A stretch of 64,000 nucleotides of DNA, from NCBI RefSeq assembly GCF_030389965.1, contig NZ_CP128400.1, positions 2,170,001 through 2,234,000 on the forward strand. Direction: 5' to 3'. Source of the DNA: Candidatus Chlorohelix allophototropha. GTDB lineage: Bacteria; Chloroflexota; Chloroflexia; Chloroheliales; Chloroheliaceae. Below are positions 24,938 through 34,495 of this stretch, one piece after another (position 1 is the stretch's first letter; each line of letters begins with the position of its first letter). The position numbers and the translations under genes were made by a program. The notes beneath the pieces were generated by a model. It worked only from the letters and a program-made list of their open reading frames with translations, did no database searches and was not told the DNA's origin.

Positions 24938-26448
24938 TAATCCCCCGTGATGTTGAGCAGTTTCGCCATGTTTATGCGCTGCAATTTTCCGGTTGCACCG
25001 CGAGGTATTTCGCTCACAAAATAAATCTTGCGCGGCACTTTGAATTCCGCCAACAAGGTTTGGCAATAGGCGCGCAACTCGCTTTCGCTTGCTTCGCCCT
25101 TCAGAACCACCGCTGCATGCACTTCTTCGCCCAAAGTTTTGTGTGGAACGGCAAAGGCAAGCGCTTCGGCTACGGCGGGGTGGCGCAGCAAAATATCGTC
25201 AATTTCGAGCGGTGAAATCTTCTCCCCACCCCGATTGATAAGCTCTTTGATGCGCCCGGTCAGCGATAGATAGCCGTCCGCATCAATAAGCCCTTGGTCG
25301 CCCGTGCGAAACCAACCCTTCACAAAGGCGGCGGCGTTGGCATCAGGATTATTTTCGTAGCCGTCCACCACATTTGCCCCCTTTACCACGATTTCGCCGA
25401 TTGTACCGTTTGGCAGCAGATTGCCCGCCTCATCCATAATCCCGATTTCTACCCCAAAGCCGTAGCCCACCGAACCGCCTTTGTGAGGAGCGGGCGGGAG
25501 CGGGTTGGATGCCATTTGGTGGGTTGCCTCCGTCATGCCGTAGGATTCCAGCACAGGTGCGCCGAATAATGCCTCGATACGTTCCATTATAATGGGCGGT
25601 AAAGGCGCAGAGCTAGAGCGGATAAAGCGGAAAGGGTTCGCCTTGATTACCTCCAGATTGCGCTCAGCACGCGCCAATAACATTTGGTGCATGGTGGGGA
25701 CAGCCGAATACCAGGTGGGCTTGAATTTATCCACGATGCCCCAAAATTCCATTGCATTGAAACCGTTCGGGCAAACCAGCGTACCGCCTGAAGCAAGGGT
25801 GGAGAGCATCGAGGCAATGATGCCGTGAATGTGGAAAAGCGGCATCACACACAGGGCGGTATCGGCTTCACTCAGGTTGTATGTGCCGATAATGTTGCGG
25901 GCAGAAGCCGCCATATTGCGATGGCGAATCGGCACGCGCTTGGGGCGGCTGGTAGTGCCGCTGGTGTGCAGAATCATCGCCACATCTTCGGATTGCGCCA
26001 GTTCCACCGGACGCGCCTCTGCGCCCCCGCTTTCCAGCCGAAACGAAACGCTTCCCGCCTCATCGGAAACCGCGCTAATCACCGCCATGCCGGGCAACAA
26101 CGCCGCATGTGCCGCTTCTAACGTACCGGGAAAAGTGATTAATGCCTTTGCTTGGGTATCCTCATAGTAAAAAGCAAACTCATCCTGTTTGTACTTCGGG
26201 TTTAGAGGCGCAGCCGTCCCGCACATCGCCGCCGCAAAGAAAGCAATAATTAGTTCGGGGCTATTTGGCATGGCAATCGCAATGCGGTCGCCTCGTCCCA
26301 AGCCATAACCATTGAGGGTTGCCGCCAAAGCGGTGATATTCCCTTTCAATTGCGCGTAGGTCAGGGAGGGTTTATCGGGCGCAACCAACGCGGGCTGTTC
26401 ATCCGCGCCTGCCAGTAAATCGAGCAATGTTTTTTCTTGGAGAGTCAT
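24937..26448 (-). CDS. AMP-dependent acyl-CoA synthetase/ligase
   Basis: 503 residues from the ATG at 26448, which has AGAGAAGG immediately upstream; the frame is open for 25 more codons without homology. ANL-superfamily motifs are the P-loop LHTSGTTSRPKRVPI, the A5 motif ESYGMTEATHQM, A7/A8 RTGDQGLIDADGYLSLTGR followed by KELINRGGEKISPLEID, and the C-terminal PRGATGKLQR with the adenylation Lys. It activates a carboxylic acid as acyl-AMP then acyl-CoA. Overall pattern is closest to the short oxalate/medium-chain type, but the substrate is uncertain. Coupled to the reductase downstream. Confidence 0.88.
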   Translation of the reverse strand: MTLQEKTLLDLLAGADEQPALVAPDKPSLTYAQLKGNITALAATLNGYGLGRGDRIAIAMPNSPELIIAFFAAAMCGTAAPLNPKYKQDEFAFYYEDTQAKALITFPGTLEAAHAALLPGMAVISAVSDEAGSVSFRLESGGAEARPVELAQSEDVAMILHTSGTTSRPKRVPIRHRNMAASARNIIGTYNLSEADTALCVMPLFHIHGIIASMLSTLASGGTLVCPNGFNAMEFWGIVDKFKPTWYSAVPTMHQMLLARAERNLEVIKANPFRFIRSSSAPLPPIIMERIEALFGAPVLESYGMTEATHQMASNPLPPAPHKGGSVGYGFGVEIGIMDEAGNLLPNGTIGEIVVKGANVVDGYENNPDANAAAFVKGWFRTGDQGLIDADGYLSLTGRIKELINRGGEKISPLEIDDILLRHPAVAEALAFAVPHKTLGEEVHAAVVLKGEASESELRAYCQTLLAEFKVPRKIYFVSEIPRGATGKLQRINMAKLLNITGD

Positions 26449-26639
26449 TTTACCTTCTCTTACATTCGGTTTGATTATTATGGCAAGGGGGAAAATTATA
26501 TTTTCCGAGCGACTGGCATGCAACCCACAAAGAGTTAGGCGATACCGACAAAATGCCCTGAAACAATGCCTGAAAAGTAGGGTCTAAATAGTGTGACATT
26601 TAATTGTGCGCCCACCGACAATAGGAAAAGAGAATCAGC

Positions 26640-27380
26640 ATGTTAGAAACAAAACAAAACCAGCGCAACGTGACCGGAATTGTTGAGACGCGCTGGCAAG
26701 AGCTTTACCGCATCGGCTTTATAGCGAGTGTTGCTTTTCCGCTAATGATTCTAATCGCGGTTATCGCCTATTTCATCTATCCTTATACACCGGGAACGAC
26801 CGATGTGGCAAACATCTTTACCGACCTTCAAAACAACAGGTTAGCAGGCTTGGTAAAACTGGATCTTACCGTGCCAATCATCCTACCAATTTTGATTCTG
26901 CAATTTCTTGCCTTGTACATTGCGCTCAAACGGGTTAATGAATCGTATGCCTTAATTGCTTTAGTTTTGGGGTTAATGAGTGTCGTATTATGGTTTACCG
27001 CAAGACCGCTAGTTGAAATGACCAACCTCAGCGATAAATATGCCGCCGCGACCAGCGATACGGCGAAAAGTCAGTATCTGGCAGCCGGAGAAGCTTTCAA
27101 CGCGCTCTTCAACGGTACAAACTGGATGTTATCTCAATTCCTTATCGGCATTTCCTATCTTATTAGTATTCTGCTCATGTTTCGGGGCAAAATCTTTAGT
27201 AAAGTCACCGCTTACGTGGGTCTTGCCAACACTCTTGCCGGATTTTGTTTTCTTATTCCTGTGATAGGTAGCATAGCCTTGATGCTGAGTACAATCGGTG
27301 GCGCAGTTTGGAACATCCTATTGGCGCGAGACTTTTACCGATTGGGTTGGGGCAAATCCAAAGCTTCTCAAGTGGTCTAA
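26640..27380 (+). CDS. Six-helix membrane protein, DUF4386-like
   Basis: A 246-residue integral membrane protein with about six helices (near residues 28-48, 75-95, 101-120, 160-180, 188-208, 215-232) and a periplasmic loop rich in Thr/Ala after LVEMTNLSDKYAA. The same helix spacing occurs in the next gene and in the DUF4386 family; both are probably diverged copies. AGGAAAAGAG precedes the ATG. Function unknown. Confidence 0.65.
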   Translation: MLETKQNQRNVTGIVETRWQELYRIGFIASVAFPLMILIAVIAYFIYPYTPGTTDVANIFTDLQNNRLAGLVKLDLTVPIILPILILQFLALYIALKRVNESYALIALVLGLMSVVLWFTARPLVEMTNLSDKYAAATSDTAKSQYLAAGEAFNALFNGTNWMLSQFLIGISYLISILLMFRGKIFSKVTAYVGLANTLAGFCFLIPVIGSIALMLSTIGGAVWNILLARDFYRLGWGKSKASQVV

Positions 27381-27417
27381 CAAGAAAAATGTAGTAGGAA
27401 CTTCAAAGGAGTATGAA

Positions 27418-28098
27418 ATGTATTCAAACGAAGAAACCGCTAAGAGCGCTCCCAGAATTTTAGGCGCGATGTTTTTGATTGTTATTGTTATCAGCTTGGT
27501 TAGTGGTGTTGTGCTCAGTCTATCCGGTAGTATATCCGATATTCTTGTTAAGATTTCAGATAACCTTACCTTGATGCGAATCAGCATTTTGTTTGGGCTG
27601 CTTAACAGCCTCGGAATTGTTGCTCTGGCAAGTCTGCTTTATACCGTCTTAAACCAACAGAACAGAATCATTGCGCTTGTAGCTTTGGGATTGTGGCTGT
27701 CAGAAGCAATATTTTATGCCATCAGCCAGATAGGAGCATTTGCCCTGATACCCCTAAGCCAAGATTTCGTTAAAGCCGGAACTCCAGAGCATTCCTTCTA
27801 TCAAACTTTGGGTGATTTCTTGTATTTTGGGGTTGACAAGCAAGCAGTTACGATACACATGTGGTTCTATTGCTTAGGTGGCATACTGTGGTATTTCTTG
27901 TTTTATAAATCAAAGTTTATCCCAAGTGCTATATCTCTCTTTGGTCTTATAGCAGCCTCTTTGGGATTGGTTGGAGTTGTGTGTGAATTTTTAGGCGCTG
28001 AAGTTCCGATATTTGTTTACCTTCCACTCCTCCCGTTTGAATTAACCATCGGGCTATGGCTTATGCTCAGGGGCATAAAGGATAGTTCAAAAATATAG
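27418..28098 (+). CDS. DUF4386 family membrane protein
   Basis: 226 residues from the ATG at 27418, selected because AAAGGAG lies six bases upstream; an earlier in-frame start would overlap the previous gene. It has six helices with DUF4386 features, including ILFGLLNSLGIVALASLLY, ALGLWLSEAIFYAI and the FLYKSK-type cytoplasmic turn before the last two helices. It follows its paralogue by 37 bases and is likely co-transcribed. No function is established for the family. Confidence 0.75.
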   Translation: MYSNEETAKSAPRILGAMFLIVIVISLVSGVVLSLSGSISDILVKISDNLTLMRISILFGLLNSLGIVALASLLYTVLNQQNRIIALVALGLWLSEAIFYAISQIGAFALIPLSQDFVKAGTPEHSFYQTLGDFLYFGVDKQAVTIHMWFYCLGGILWYFLFYKSKFIPSAISLFGLIAASLGLVGVVCEFLGAEVPIFVYLPLLPFELTIGLWLMLRGIKDSSKI

Positions 28099-28266
28099 GT
28101 AACTACACCGAATTAACGAAAAGGGAGTTAAATTCGTAGGTCGCGATTTCTCCCCCAATTGTGCCACAAATAGCGGTAATATCCTACTTGGACTATCTAG
28201 CATTAGTTGTTACAATAGAGTAAGTGAACTAGCAAGTGTTCTAATAAGCGTTGGGAATGTAAAAAG

Positions 28267-30651
28267 CTGAACTCTAATTCTAAAAGCAAATATTTCATAT
28301 ATCTACTGCTGGCGGCTCTTTTGCTATTGGCGGGAGGGGCGCTTGTAGTTGCTGGTTCTGCTGCTTTCGCGGGAGTGAACCAAACGCAAGCCGGGCAAGC
28401 CAGCCTAACCGGAACTTTGAACGTCCAATGGGGCGACCCCGATCCCAGTTCTGGCAACAGCACGCAGCGCACCAACTACACCCTCACCGATGCTAGCGGT
28501 ACAACAACCCCTCTGGCTATTAGCGAATCGGTGTTACAGGCTTCCGGCGGCATCACCGCGCTCAACAAGCAGCGCATAACCGTCACGGGGGCGCAGGGCA
28601 ACACACAACCGGGCAGCAATCAAACACCCGCCTTTAACGTTACCTCCATCGCGCTGGTTAATCCACCCGCACCAGCGCAAGGAGCGTTGCCTGCGCCCGA
28701 AGCGTTGGTTAGCGGCTCAAAAGCGTATGTAAATATCGCTTGTAATTTCCCTGATATTGCCACCACTAACGCTACCGCTTCTTATCTGAACGGGTTGGTG
28801 GGCGATACCTATCCCGGATTAAGCCACTTTTGGCGCGAATTATCCTACAACAACGTCAATTTGCTCGGTAGCGCGAGTTATACAGGCGCTAGTGGCTTAG
28901 GCTTCACCCTACCCCATCCACGTTCATATTATTTATATTCCGATAATTCAACTAAGCTAGACATACTGGCAGGCGACTGTACCGGAGTAGCAGACTCAAC
29001 GATAGATTTCTCAAACGGTGTCTTTGGCATCAATATGATCTTTAACTCCTTGTTGAGTTCCGATCCTAACCAAAACTATGCTTGGGGCGGTAGTACACCG
29101 CTGACGTTGGATGGAGTCAGCAAAAACTGGCCCATCACATGGGAACCGCCGTGGGGCTGGGGAAACCAGAATGTGCTGGCGCATGAAATAGGACATTCCT
29201 TTGGATTACCCCATTCCCAAGACCCGGCGATAGTCGCTAACAAACCTTACACAAATCCTTGGGATGTGATGAGCAACTCTTGGTATCCCTGTAGTGCGCC
29301 CATACAAATGTATAATGCTACTTATAAATGTCTAGGGCAACACACCATCAGCTACCATATGGATATGTTGGGCTGGATACCCCCGGCGCAGAAAAAAATT
29401 GCCACTTCTGGAGTCAGCCAATATGTAACGTTAGAGCGGTTGACACAGCCCACCACCGGCGATTACCTGATGGCGCAAATTCCGGTCACTTCAACGACTT
29501 ACTTCTACACTATCGAAGCGCGCAAGGTCAGCGGTTATAGCGGGACATCCTACGATGTGGGCTTGCCTAGTAGCGCGGTGGTGATTCATAGTGTGAATAC
29601 AACCCGTAGTGAGGATGCTTGGTTTGTGAAGGCGTTGGTAAACCCCGGCGATACTTATACCATCCCGGAGACGGGGGACATTATCAAGCTCGACTCCGCT
29701 ACTGCTACGGGCTTTCGGGTCGCCATAAATAATCCGCTGCCTCCAGCCCCTCCATCAAACTTGATTGCCACTCCGGCTTCAGACCCCAAAGTGACGCTGA
29801 ATTGGACGGATAATTCCTCTAACGAGGATACCTTTGTCATCCAACGCAGCTATGATAATGTCAACTGGTCAACTATCGGTTGGACTAAGACAAATATTGC
29901 CACCTACACCGACACCACCGTAACGCTGTGCGGTTCGTATTACTATCGGGTGTACGCTCAAAACGCATTCGGCAATTCTAGCAACAGCAATACTGCACCT
30001 GTTAGTTCAATTTTGCCCCTTAGCGAAGCCCCCACCAACCTGAGCGGTTTTGCCTATTCCACCACACAGGTGCGCCTCTCTTGGAAAAATAACGCTTGCA
30101 ACCTGCCCGGACAGCCCGTTACCTTCACGATAGTACGCAATTCTTCACCGCTAACTACTACCACCGCCAATGCCGTTTTTGATGATACCACTGCTTTAGC
30201 CGGAAATACCTATTCCTATAAGGTTATGGCAACACGTACTTCGCCGACATTATCCGGTTCAAGCAATACCATTAGTATCATCATGCCGACCCAAGTTTCT
30301 ATGGCTAGTAGCGCAGAGTCGTTTGTTACCGCTTTGAATACCGCCGGAGCAGATCAGGTAATAAAGATTACGGGGAGTTTTGCCCTTACCAGCACTTTGG
30401 GTATCCAGCCCAAGCAAGGCGTATTGTTGGTGGGTGGCTGTGGCGCGAGCGGTCCGACTATCACTATTACCAGCCCTAATTATGCACCGCTCGACCTCAG
30501 TTGGTCGGGTGTCACCATCTACGGTATAGCCTTTGTAGGGCGTGGTGATAGTACTGCTACGCCCCAAATCCCCCTAGTGAAGCTGCGCACACCGGGCACA
30601 GGGAACGCCCCGAATCGCACCGTTTGTACCGCCGTGCGTTATAGCCCGTAA
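28267..30651 (+). CDS. Secreted metzincin-like metalloprotease with fibronectin III domains; start codon uncertain
   Basis: Numbering here counts from the TTG at 28321. A zinc motif HEIGHSFGLPHS (His288, Glu289, His292, His298) and a later WDVMSN Met-turn identify a metzincin of the M6/M11-like kind. Two fibronectin-III-like domains (about 478-560 and 565-655) follow, and then the beginning of a pectate-lyase-like beta helix that stops abruptly after about 120 residues. The signal peptide needs codons upstream of 28321 (KSKYFIYLLLAALLL), yet this frame has no ATG, GTG or TTG before 28321. CTG at 28267 is the only near-cognate, so the start is set there with low certainty. Either a CTG start is used or the 5' end is damaged. 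Confidence 0.7.
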   Translation: MNSNSKSKYFIYLLLAALLLLAGGALVVAGSAAFAGVNQTQAGQASLTGTLNVQWGDPDPSSGNSTQRTNYTLTDASGTTTPLAISESVLQASGGITALNKQRITVTGAQGNTQPGSNQTPAFNVTSIALVNPPAPAQGALPAPEALVSGSKAYVNIACNFPDIATTNATASYLNGLVGDTYPGLSHFWRELSYNNVNLLGSASYTGASGLGFTLPHPRSYYLYSDNSTKLDILAGDCTGVADSTIDFSNGVFGINMIFNSLLSSDPNQNYAWGGSTPLTLDGVSKNWPITWEPPWGWGNQNVLAHEIGHSFGLPHSQDPAIVANKPYTNPWDVMSNSWYPCSAPIQMYNATYKCLGQHTISYHMDMLGWIPPAQKKIATSGVSQYVTLERLTQPTTGDYLMAQIPVTSTTYFYTIEARKVSGYSGTSYDVGLPSSAVVIHSVNTTRSEDAWFVKALVNPGDTYTIPETGDIIKLDSATATGFRVAINNPLPPAPPSNLIATPASDPKVTLNWTDNSSNEDTFVIQRSYDNVNWSTIGWTKTNIATYTDTTVTLCGSYYYRVYAQNAFGNSSNSNTAPVSSILPLSEAPTNLSGFAYSTTQVRLSWKNNACNLPGQPVTFTIVRNSSPLTTTTANAVFDDTTALAGNTYSYKVMATRTSPTLSGSSNTISIIMPTQVSMASSAESFVTALNTAGADQVIKITGSFALTSTLGIQPKQGVLLVGGCGASGPTITITSPNYAPLDLSWSGVTIYGIAFVGRGDSTATPQIPLVKLRTPGTGNAPNRTVCTAVRYSP

Positions 30652-30828
30652 ATCTAACGCAACTCTAGCGCAATCTCCTTTCAAACCGCTGTTTTTAAGC
30701 CGCTTTCTTAGTAAAATCTAAGCAAATCATCTATACTGCTTCATATAAAAATAGGGTGAAGGGTGTATTCAAACGCACCTACGGGTTCGGATTCTAGGCG
30801 TTCGTTGGGGAGAGGGTTTTAATTGGTA

Positions 30829-30908
30829 GGGGCGCATTCCGATGCGCCCTCGTTGGGTTGGTAATATCTTTAGGGTGGGGGCAATCGGACGAAGGGCGTA
30901 TTCAAAAA
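30829..30908. repeat. Paired family H element, second hairpin decayed
   Basis: Hairpin one at 30829-30849 (CAT/ATG arms) is followed by 44 bases of spacer in the inverse orientation (TCGTTGGGTTGGTAATATC, ending GGCAATCGGACGAA) and then GGGCGTATTCAAAA (30894 on), where the returning arm is lost. A further decayed half is at about 30763-30785. All lie between the protease and ABC-exporter genes. Confidence 0.7.
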
Positions 30909-30947
30909 ATAAAAAAAATCATCGTATATTAATGAGGGAGAATATAA

Positions 30948-32819
30948 ATGCAAGGTCACATGATTAATATGGGGTCGCCTATGCGGGGAGGCGGCAAAAA
31001 TAATAAAAGCGATAAGTTTGAACTTAACCAAGTCTTTTCTGCTTTCACCAGCCTACCGCGCGTTTTGAAATTGGTATGGGCTACCCACCCCACCTTGACC
31101 GTCGCAATGGGAATACTCAGCATTGCGCGGGGCTTCATGCCAGCCATCAGCATCTGGATTACCAAATTGCTGATTGACGGCGTGGTAAATTCCATAAAAA
31201 CTCAGGATTTCTTCCCGGTTTTTCAATTGGTGCTACTCCAACTTATTATTGAGGTCTTTTCCCGCTTGCTCAACACTTTGGGTAACATAGTGCAGCAACT
31301 CTTGCAGGAACGAGTCTCGGTTCGAGTACAGGTGCTAATTCTGGAAAAATCCAATACCTTAGACTTATCTTTCTTTGAGAACCCCGAATTTTACGACAAG
31401 CTACGGCAAGCTTCGGAGCAATCGGTTTTTCGCCCAGTGCAGATGATTTCGCAAACCTTCGACTTGGGGCGAACGCTGATTACTTTTGTCAGCATGATTT
31501 TCTTGCTCTTGCGTTTGGAATGGTGGCTGGCAGCGGTGGCGTTAATTGTGCCAATCCCCGCGTTTATCGCCGACTCGCGCTACGGCTGGATGGGCTACCA
31601 ACGCATGCGCTGGCAATCGCCCGAACGCCGCCAGATGCAGTATTTCAACATGGTTATGACCACCGATACCTACAACAAAGAAATCAAGTTGTTCAATCTG
31701 GGCAACTTCTTCATAGATCAATATCGCAAGTTAGGCTATAAGCTTTACGATGAGAATAAGGCATTGCTCATTCGCCGCTATATGACCAGCTTCCTGTGGT
31801 TGTCCCTCTCGGTGATTGCCAACGCGGCGATTTATCTTTACGTAGCGTGGCAAGCAGTGTTGAGCCGCATAACCTTGGGCGACCTGACGCTCTTTACCCA
31901 AACGGCGGTACAGGTCAGCCAGAGTTTCCAATCCATCTTGAGCGGCATTTCCAGCACCTACGAAAATAACCTGTTTGTGGGAACGCTATTCGAGTTTCTG
32001 GAATACAAGCCGAACATTTCCTCACCAGAAAAGCCTTCTGATTTAACGGTAGCAGATACGCAAAAGGGGTTGGATGTGGAGTTCCGCAACGTCAGTTTCA
32101 CCTATCCCGGCAAGCGCGAGGCGGTGCTGAAAAACGTCAGCTTCAAAATTGCGCCGGGGGAAGCGGTGGCGCTGGTAGGGCGCAACGGCGCAGGCAAAAC
32201 CACGCTCGTTAAACTGCTGACGCGCCTATACGACCCGGACGAGGGCGAAATCCTGATGGGCGGGCGCAATATCAAGGAATACGACCTGAAAGAACTGCGC
32301 GAGCAAGTGGGCGTGATATTCCAAGATTACGCCACCTATTTTATGAGCGCGAGGGAAAATATCGGGGTGGGGCGACTGGCTGAAATCGAAAACCTCGAAT
32401 TGGTAACAGCTTCCGCCCACAAGAGCGGCGCGGATGCGGTCATTGATAAATTGCCGAAAGGCTACGAGTCTATGCTAGGGCGTTGGTTTACCGAAGGCAC
32501 GCAACTGAGCGGGGGCGAATGGCAGAAAATCGCGCTTGCTCGCGCCTTCATCCGCGATGCTCGGATTCTGGTATTGGATGAGCCGACCAGTTCGCTGGAT
32601 GCACAGGCGGAGTATGAGGTATTCGCCAGTTTCCGCGAGCTAACCGAAGGCAAGACCGCCATTTTCATCAGCCATCGTTTTAGTACGGTGCGGTTAGCAG
32701 ACCGTATCTTTGTGCTGGAAAACGGCGAAATCATCGAGAACGGTTCGCATCATGAGTTGATCGCGCTGGATGGGCGTTACGCTGAACTATTCAACTTGCA
32801 AGCCGAAGCCTACCGCTAG
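30948..32819 (+). CDS. ABC exporter, fused membrane and ATPase domains
   Basis: A 623-residue half-transporter: six-helix type I exporter domain (about 40-350) and ATPase domain (about 370-615). Walker A is GRNGAGKTT, the Q-loop is GVIFQDYATYF, the signature is LSGGEWQKIALARA, Walker B is ILVLDEPTSSLDA and the switch His is in FISHRFSTV. It resembles the group close to peptide/lipid exporters with a short cytosolic N-terminus (about 40 residues, Gly/Lys-rich). It probably works as a homodimer. GGGAGAATATAA precedes the ATG. Substrate unknown. Confidence 0.88.
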   Translation: MQGHMINMGSPMRGGGKNNKSDKFELNQVFSAFTSLPRVLKLVWATHPTLTVAMGILSIARGFMPAISIWITKLLIDGVVNSIKTQDFFPVFQLVLLQLIIEVFSRLLNTLGNIVQQLLQERVSVRVQVLILEKSNTLDLSFFENPEFYDKLRQASEQSVFRPVQMISQTFDLGRTLITFVSMIFLLLRLEWWLAAVALIVPIPAFIADSRYGWMGYQRMRWQSPERRQMQYFNMVMTTDTYNKEIKLFNLGNFFIDQYRKLGYKLYDENKALLIRRYMTSFLWLSLSVIANAAIYLYVAWQAVLSRITLGDLTLFTQTAVQVSQSFQSILSGISSTYENNLFVGTLFEFLEYKPNISSPEKPSDLTVADTQKGLDVEFRNVSFTYPGKREAVLKNVSFKIAPGEAVALVGRNGAGKTTLVKLLTRLYDPDEGEILMGGRNIKEYDLKELREQVGVIFQDYATYFMSARENIGVGRLAEIENLELVTASAHKSGADAVIDKLPKGYESMLGRWFTEGTQLSGGEWQKIALARAFIRDARILVLDEPTSSLDAQAEYEVFASFRELTEGKTAIFISHRFSTVRLADRIFVLENGEIIENGSHHELIALDGRYAELFNLQAEAYR

Positions 32820-32835
32820 GCGGTTTTAATTCGTA

Positions 32836-32856
32836 GGGGCGTGGCTCGACACGCCC
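32836..32856. repeat. Family H hairpin plus spacer forming the leader of the next gene
   Basis: GGGGCGTGGCTCGACACGCCC followed by the conserved spacer (TCGTTGGGTGGGTAAATTCG then TTGTGGCAAT). At the point where the second hairpin would start, the sequence instead becomes ACAGGAGAAAAAAGC, the ribosome site of the aldo/keto reductase gene. The hairpin lies 17 bases after the ABC-exporter stop. Confidence 0.7.
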
Positions 32857-32909
32857 TCGTTGGGTGGGTAAATTCGTTGGGCTTGTGGCAATACAGGAGA
32901 AAAAAGCAA

Positions 32910-33920
32910 ATGAAAATAAAAAAATTGGGACGCACCGGCTTAAAAGTAACGGAAATTTGCCTCGGCACAATGACTTTTGCCAATCAAGCGGACGAGCCGA
33001 CCAGCTTTAAGATTATGGATATTGCCGCCGAAGCGGGCGTTAATTTCTTCGATACCGCCGATATGTATCCGCTCGGCGCAACCCCTGAGATGCATGGCAA
33101 TACCGAAGTGGTGGTGGGCAATTGGCTCAAAGAACGCAAGATGCGCGACAAGATTGTACTTGCCACCAAGTGCGCCGGAGAGATGGGCAGCGGCGCAAAC
33201 GATAAAGGGCTTTCCCGCAAGCACATTTTTGAGGCGATTGATGCCAGTCTGCGCCGCTTGCAAACCGATTATATTGACCTATATCAGATGCATTTCCCCG
33301 ACCCGGAAACCCCGATTGAAGAAACGCTTTCCGCCTTGAACGATTTGGTTAGAGCGGGGAAGGTGCGTTACATCGGGTGCAGCAATTTCCCGGCATGGCG
33401 ACTTGCTACCGCGCTTTGGACGAGCGATAAACTGGGTTTAGCCCGTTTCGATAGCGACCAACCGCGCTATAACATTCTGTACCGTGAAATCGAGAATGAG
33501 ATTTTGCCGCTATGCCGCGAACAAGGGGTGGGCGTAATCGTCTATAACCCGTTGGCGGGGGGCTTTCTAACCGGACGCTATAATCCCGGTCAGGCTTTGG
33601 AACAAGGCACGCGCTTTACCCTGAATGTTTCGGGCAAACTGTATCAGGCGCGTTACTGGAATGATTACATGTTTGAAGCGGTGGAAAATCTCAAGAAATT
33701 TTTCACCGGACGCGGAAAGTCGCTAACCCATGTGGCGTTGGCGTGGGTTCTGGCGCAGCAAGGCATTACCTCCGCTATACTTGGCGCGAGCAAACCGGAG
33801 CAATTGACCGATAGCCTCAAAGGTCTAGAAATGTCGCTGGATGAGGAAGAAATGAAGATGTGCAATAGCATCTGGTATCGCATCCCGCGCAATGAAGACC
33901 CCGGCATTGCATTGAGGTAA
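32910..33920 (+). CDS. Aldo/keto reductase
   Basis: 336 residues from the ATG at 32910 (MKIKKLGRTGLKV); the longer open frame translates the repeat upstream and is rejected. Catalytic tetrad positions appear as FDTADMYPLG (Asp and Tyr), LATKCAG (Lys) and YQMHFPD (His). NADPH-binding segments near the C-terminus are ILGASKPEQLTDSL. It belongs to the AKR group often annotated as general-stress or potassium-channel beta-subunit-like reductases. It stands alone and is followed by a strong hairpin. Confidence 0.88.
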   Translation: MKIKKLGRTGLKVTEICLGTMTFANQADEPTSFKIMDIAAEAGVNFFDTADMYPLGATPEMHGNTEVVVGNWLKERKMRDKIVLATKCAGEMGSGANDKGLSRKHIFEAIDASLRRLQTDYIDLYQMHFPDPETPIEETLSALNDLVRAGKVRYIGCSNFPAWRLATALWTSDKLGLARFDSDQPRYNILYREIENEILPLCREQGVGVIVYNPLAGGFLTGRYNPGQALEQGTRFTLNVSGKLYQARYWNDYMFEAVENLKKFFTGRGKSLTHVALAWVLAQQGITSAILGASKPEQLTDSLKGLEMSLDEEEMKMCNSIWYRIPRNEDPGIALR

Positions 33921-33937
33921 CAACCTGTAACTATCCC

Positions 33938-33966
33938 AGAGGGGTTATCAAGGGTGTAACCCCTCT
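33938..33966 (+). terminator. Hairpin terminator-like
   Basis: AGAGGGGTTA and TAACCCCTCT make a perfect ten-pair stem with a nine-base loop 17 bases after the aldo/keto reductase stop; CCCTTTTT follows after about ten bases. Confidence 0.65.
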
Positions 33967-34495
33967 TAGAAGTATCCCTTTTTATTACTCATTTCTCTAT
34001 TTCCTATTATTGAATAGACAAGAGGAAACTTGCCGAGTCTCACGCTTTTGCAATTGCCAAAGTGGTTCGTTCTGTCATTACCGATAATTATTGCCAGATT
34101 CTGCTTTTTTCTTATTTAAATCTTCTGTTACCTGCTCAACAGAGCGATGGCTATACATTAATTGGAACTTGAGTTCCTCTGCCCATTCAATAAAGGGCAC
34201 CAGCTTTTCACGCTCCATTAATATGGCGCTTTCCTGATACCCAACTGGATGTGCCAAGTTGTTGCGAAGCTTTTCAGCCTCTTTACAAAAGTGACTTTGC
34301 AAATAGGGGAGTTTTCCTTTTAACTCCGTAGTTTTTCGCAAGATGATAATTTTGTCCCCAAATGTAATGCAATCCAGCATTCTCTCATTCTTTGCTTTCT
34401 CTTCATTTTCCCTTTGTTTGTAGCCGCGTGACTTGTAAACAATTTCTGCTTTATCCCGTCTTCCCTTTGGTAGCTTTTCTAAGAGCCATTCTTAA

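Noticed and set aside
24938-25066. Longer 2-dehydropantoate reductase reading frame
   Set aside because: It overlaps the acyl-CoA synthetase and precedes the Rossmann start; TAATG overlap at 24937 is the natural start.
32841-32909. Extended N-terminus of the aldo/keto reductase
   Set aside because: It translates the family H repeat; the family start MKIKKLGRTG is at 32910 with its own ribosome site.
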